The notes beneath the pieces were generated by a model. That model was not told the origin of the DNA. It did not search any database and saw only the letters and a list, made by a program, of their open reading frames with translations. The position numbers were made by a program, and so were the translations under genes. 6,731 bases of DNA. Origin: an uncultured beta proteobacterium (lineage in GTDB: Bacteria; Pseudomonadota; Gammaproteobacteria; Burkholderiales; Burkholderiaceae_C). Below are positions 5,058 to 6,731 of the stretch, in pieces. The stretch's first letter is position 1. Each line of letters opens with the position of its first letter. The DNA lies in assembly GCA_903834645.1 (NCBI GenBank), contig CAILKA010000477.1, positions 1 to 6,731 of the forward strand, read 5' to 3'.

Positions 5058-5912
5058 GTGTCCGCTCCCGCCACGACTGCCGCCGCCGCACGCCCGCTCA
5101 GCCCCTGGGAGTTCTGGGGGCGCGTGCTCGTGGTGCCGTACCTGTTCATCTTCGTCGTCTTCGTGCTCTACCCGGTGTGCTACGGGCTGTGGCTGGCGCG
5201 CGACCCGCAGAACTACGTCAAGCTCGCCGAAGACCCTGTCTTCTTCCGCACCGCCGTCAACACGGTCGTCTTCCTGCTGGTGGCGGTGAACCTGAAGATG
5301 GTGATCGCGCTGGCGCTGTCGGGCTTCTTCCTGCACACGCGCTGGTGGATCAAGGTCCTGTCGGTGCTGTTCATCCTGCCCTGGGCGGTGCCGTCGATCC
5401 CGACCATCCTGTCGGTGCGCTTCATGCTGAATCCGGAGTGGGGCGTCATCAACATGACCTACTTCCGGCTCACGGGGCTGGACGGGCCGAACTGGCTCAA
5501 CGACCCGACGCTCGCACTGACCTTCTCGATGCTCATGCACATCTGGAAGTCGCTGCCCTTCTGGACGCTCATCATGCTGGCCGGTCGCATGGCCATTCCC
5601 GCCGAGCAGTACGAGGCCGCCTCCGTGGACGGCGCCTCGCGCTGGCAGAAATTCCGTTTCATCACCTGGCCCTCGATGAGGGGCCTGTACCTCACTTCCA
5701 CGCTGCTGTCGATGATCTGGACGCTGGGTGACTTCAACAGCGTCTACCTGCTCACCGGCGGCGGCCCAGCCGACCTGACGCACGTGCTGGCCACCCTCGG
5801 GATCCGCTACCTGCGCCTGGACCAGATCGAGCTCGCGATGGCCTCCATCGTCGTCGCCCTGCCGCTCGTGCTGCCGCTCGTGTGGTTCATGATGAAGAGG
5901 CTGTCCAAGTGA
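5058..5912 (+). CDS. ABC sugar transporter permease, MalF/UgpA type
   Basis: This 284-residue inner-membrane protein has about six hydrophobic segments, at roughly 22-45, 65-90, 98-120, 152-175, 208-225 and 258-279. The coupling-loop EAA motif, EAASVDGA (186-193), sits after the fourth segment and would dock onto the ATPase. It lacks the large extra periplasmic loop of enterobacterial MalF, and its length is normal for CUT1 permeases. The start is the least certain in the window: GTG at 5058 gives a sensible short cytoplasmic N-terminus (MSAPATTAAAARPLSPWEF) but has no properly spaced ribosome site. A terminator and a short dyad lie just upstream. Its stop overlaps the start of the partner permease, with which it should form the heterodimeric channel. 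Confidence 0.93.
   Translation: MSAPATTAAAARPLSPWEFWGRVLVVPYLFIFVVFVLYPVCYGLWLARDPQNYVKLAEDPVFFRTAVNTVVFLLVAVNLKMVIALALSGFFLHTRWWIKVLSVLFILPWAVPSIPTILSVRFMLNPEWGVINMTYFRLTGLDGPNWLNDPTLALTFSMLMHIWKSLPFWTLIMLAGRMAIPAEQYEAASVDGASRWQKFRFITWPSMRGLYLTSTLLSMIWTLGDFNSVYLLTGGGPADLTHVLATLGIRYLRLDQIELAMASIVVALPLVLPLVWFMMKRLSK
5895..5900 (+). promoter_or_regulatory. Ribosome binding site for the overlapping GTG start at 5909
   Basis: AAGAGG lies within the end of the first permease gene and is 8 nt from GTG 5909. The next in-frame start, ATG 5915, would be 14 nt away, so spacing favours the GTG. The GTGA overlap (5909-5912) supports translational coupling of the two permeases. Confidence 0.5.
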
Positions 5913-6731
5913 GGATGCGCAAGGTTGTCGACGAGGCGCGGCTGCTGCTGGTGGGCATCCCGGTGGCGCTGTGGACGCTCATTCCCGTCTACCATTTGTT
6001 CCTGTTCGCGATCTCCGAGCGCGACAAGGCCACCAGCGGCCGCCTGTGGCCCGAGAACCCGACGCTGCAGAACTTCGACACCGTCTTCCAGCAGAAGCAC
6101 TTCTACCTGAACCACTTCTGGGTGCAGCTGGGCAACTCGCTGCTGATTGCGCTGGCGGTGGGCGCGCTGACGCTCTTCGTGGCCACCTGCGCAGCCTTTG
6201 CCATCAGCCGGCTGAAGGTGCGGGGGGGACGCACGGTGATGAACCTAGCGCTCTTCACCTACTTCATTCCCGCGGCCTTCCTGGCCGTGCCGATGTACAA
6301 GACGATGGCCAACTACGGGCTGCTCAACAGTCGCTGGTCGATGGTGCTGGCGATGGTGACAATCGCCTCGCCTTACTGCATCTGGGTGCTCAAGCAGGCC
6401 AGCGACAAGCTGCCCTGGGAACTGGACGAGGCCGCCCGCATCGACGGGGCCACGCCGCTGCAGCTCTTTCGCCTGGTCTACCTGCCGCTGATGGTGCCCT
6501 CGCTCGTGGCCGTGGGCACCTACTCGCTGCTGCTGGCCTGGAACGAGTACCTCTACGGCTTCCTGCTGCTGTCCAAGGAGACCGATCTGACGCTGGCAGT
6601 TGCGCTGGGCAACTTCCTGGCCGCCGACGACTCGCCCTGGGAGCTGCTGATGGCCACCGGCTTCGTCTACGCGCTGCCGCCGGCGGCGATCTACTACGCC
6701 TTCAAGCGCTACATGGTGTCGGGCCTCACGG
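5909..6731 (+). CDS. ABC sugar transporter permease, MalG/UgpE type (3' end cut by the window)
   Basis: The frame runs open from GTG 5909 to the window edge, giving 274 residues. Family members usually end a few residues after the visible VSGLT (270-274), so only the last few codons are missing. It begins MRMRKVVDEARLLLVG, followed by hydrophobic segments at roughly 13-36, 73-98, 110-130, 145-165, 195-217 and 245-268. The EAA coupling motif is EAARIDGA (174-181), the ATPase docking site. The NSLLIA segment (76-81) and the C-terminal YMVSGLT are typical of the MalG side of CUT1 importers. It pairs with the overlapping upstream permease. A MalK/UgpC-type ATPase gene often follows such a pair, but none can be seen here. 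The run of seven Gs at 6222-6228 stays in frame. Confidence 0.93.
   Translation, partial: MRMRKVVDEARLLLVGIPVALWTLIPVYHLFLFAISERDKATSGRLWPENPTLQNFDTVFQQKHFYLNHFWVQLGNSLLIALAVGALTLFVATCAAFAISRLKVRGGRTVMNLALFTYFIPAAFLAVPMYKTMANYGLLNSRWSMVLAMVTIASPYCIWVLKQASDKLPWELDEAARIDGATPLQLFRLVYLPLMVPSLVAVGTYSLLLAWNEYLYGFLLLSKETDLTLAVALGNFLAADDSPWELLMATGFVYALPPAAIYYAFKRYMVSGLT

Noticed and set aside
4194..5783. A 529-codon open frame on the minus strand
   Set aside because: It runs antisense to the binding protein, the terminator and the first permease. Its composition is rich in histidine, arginine, valine and glycine with no recognisable domain, as expected of a codon-bias shadow.
6222..6228. Run of seven Gs as a possible frameshift
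   Set aside because: The MalG-type reading frame continues intact on both sides with the family motifs in place, so nothing indicates a broken gene.

Overview
The window comes from a very G+C-rich genome with strong G/C preference at third codon positions, GTG start codons, and long spurious open frames on both strands. The proteins look most like those of Proteobacteria, probably Burkholderiales (for example the Rubrivivax/Leptothrix/Comamonadaceae area). That assignment is inferred from protein style and was not tested by a search. No RNA genes, CRISPR arrays, insertion sequences or phage genes were seen.

Layout: (1) positions 1-456, minus strand, hold the N-terminal 152 codons of an IlvD/Edd-family sugar-acid dehydratase (L-arabinonate/D-xylonate dehydratase type), cut by the window edge. 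(2) Positions 457-643 are a divergent intergenic region with two inverted repeats and a possible minus-strand promoter. (3) Positions 644-3376, plus strand, form a tight three-gene unit: a DenD-like extended SDR (D-erythronate dehydrogenase family), a classical SDR joined to it by an ATGA overlap, and a GhrB-like D-2-hydroxyacid dehydrogenase 16 nt further on. (4) Positions 3377-3554 are intergenic, with a cluster of CCCGGG-centred palindromes followed by the leader of the transport genes. (5) Positions 3555-6731 hold a CUT1-type ABC sugar importer: periplasmic binding protein, a strong rho-independent terminator, then two inner-membrane permeases overlapping by GTGA. The second permease lacks only its last few residues. 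No ATPase gene is in the window; it may lie downstream or be shared from elsewhere.

Working model (inference): the ABC importer brings in a sugar, sugar acid or related polyol. One or both SDRs oxidise it or a downstream intermediate, the [2Fe-2S] dehydratase removes water from an aldonic acid to give a 2-keto-3-deoxy acid, and the 2-hydroxyacid dehydrogenase handles a short 2-oxoacid such as glyoxylate or hydroxypyruvate. The exact substrate cannot be read from the sequence. A DenD-like gene beside a sugar-acid dehydratase, with none of the known D-erythronate partner genes in view, suggests either a variant pathway or partners outside the window.
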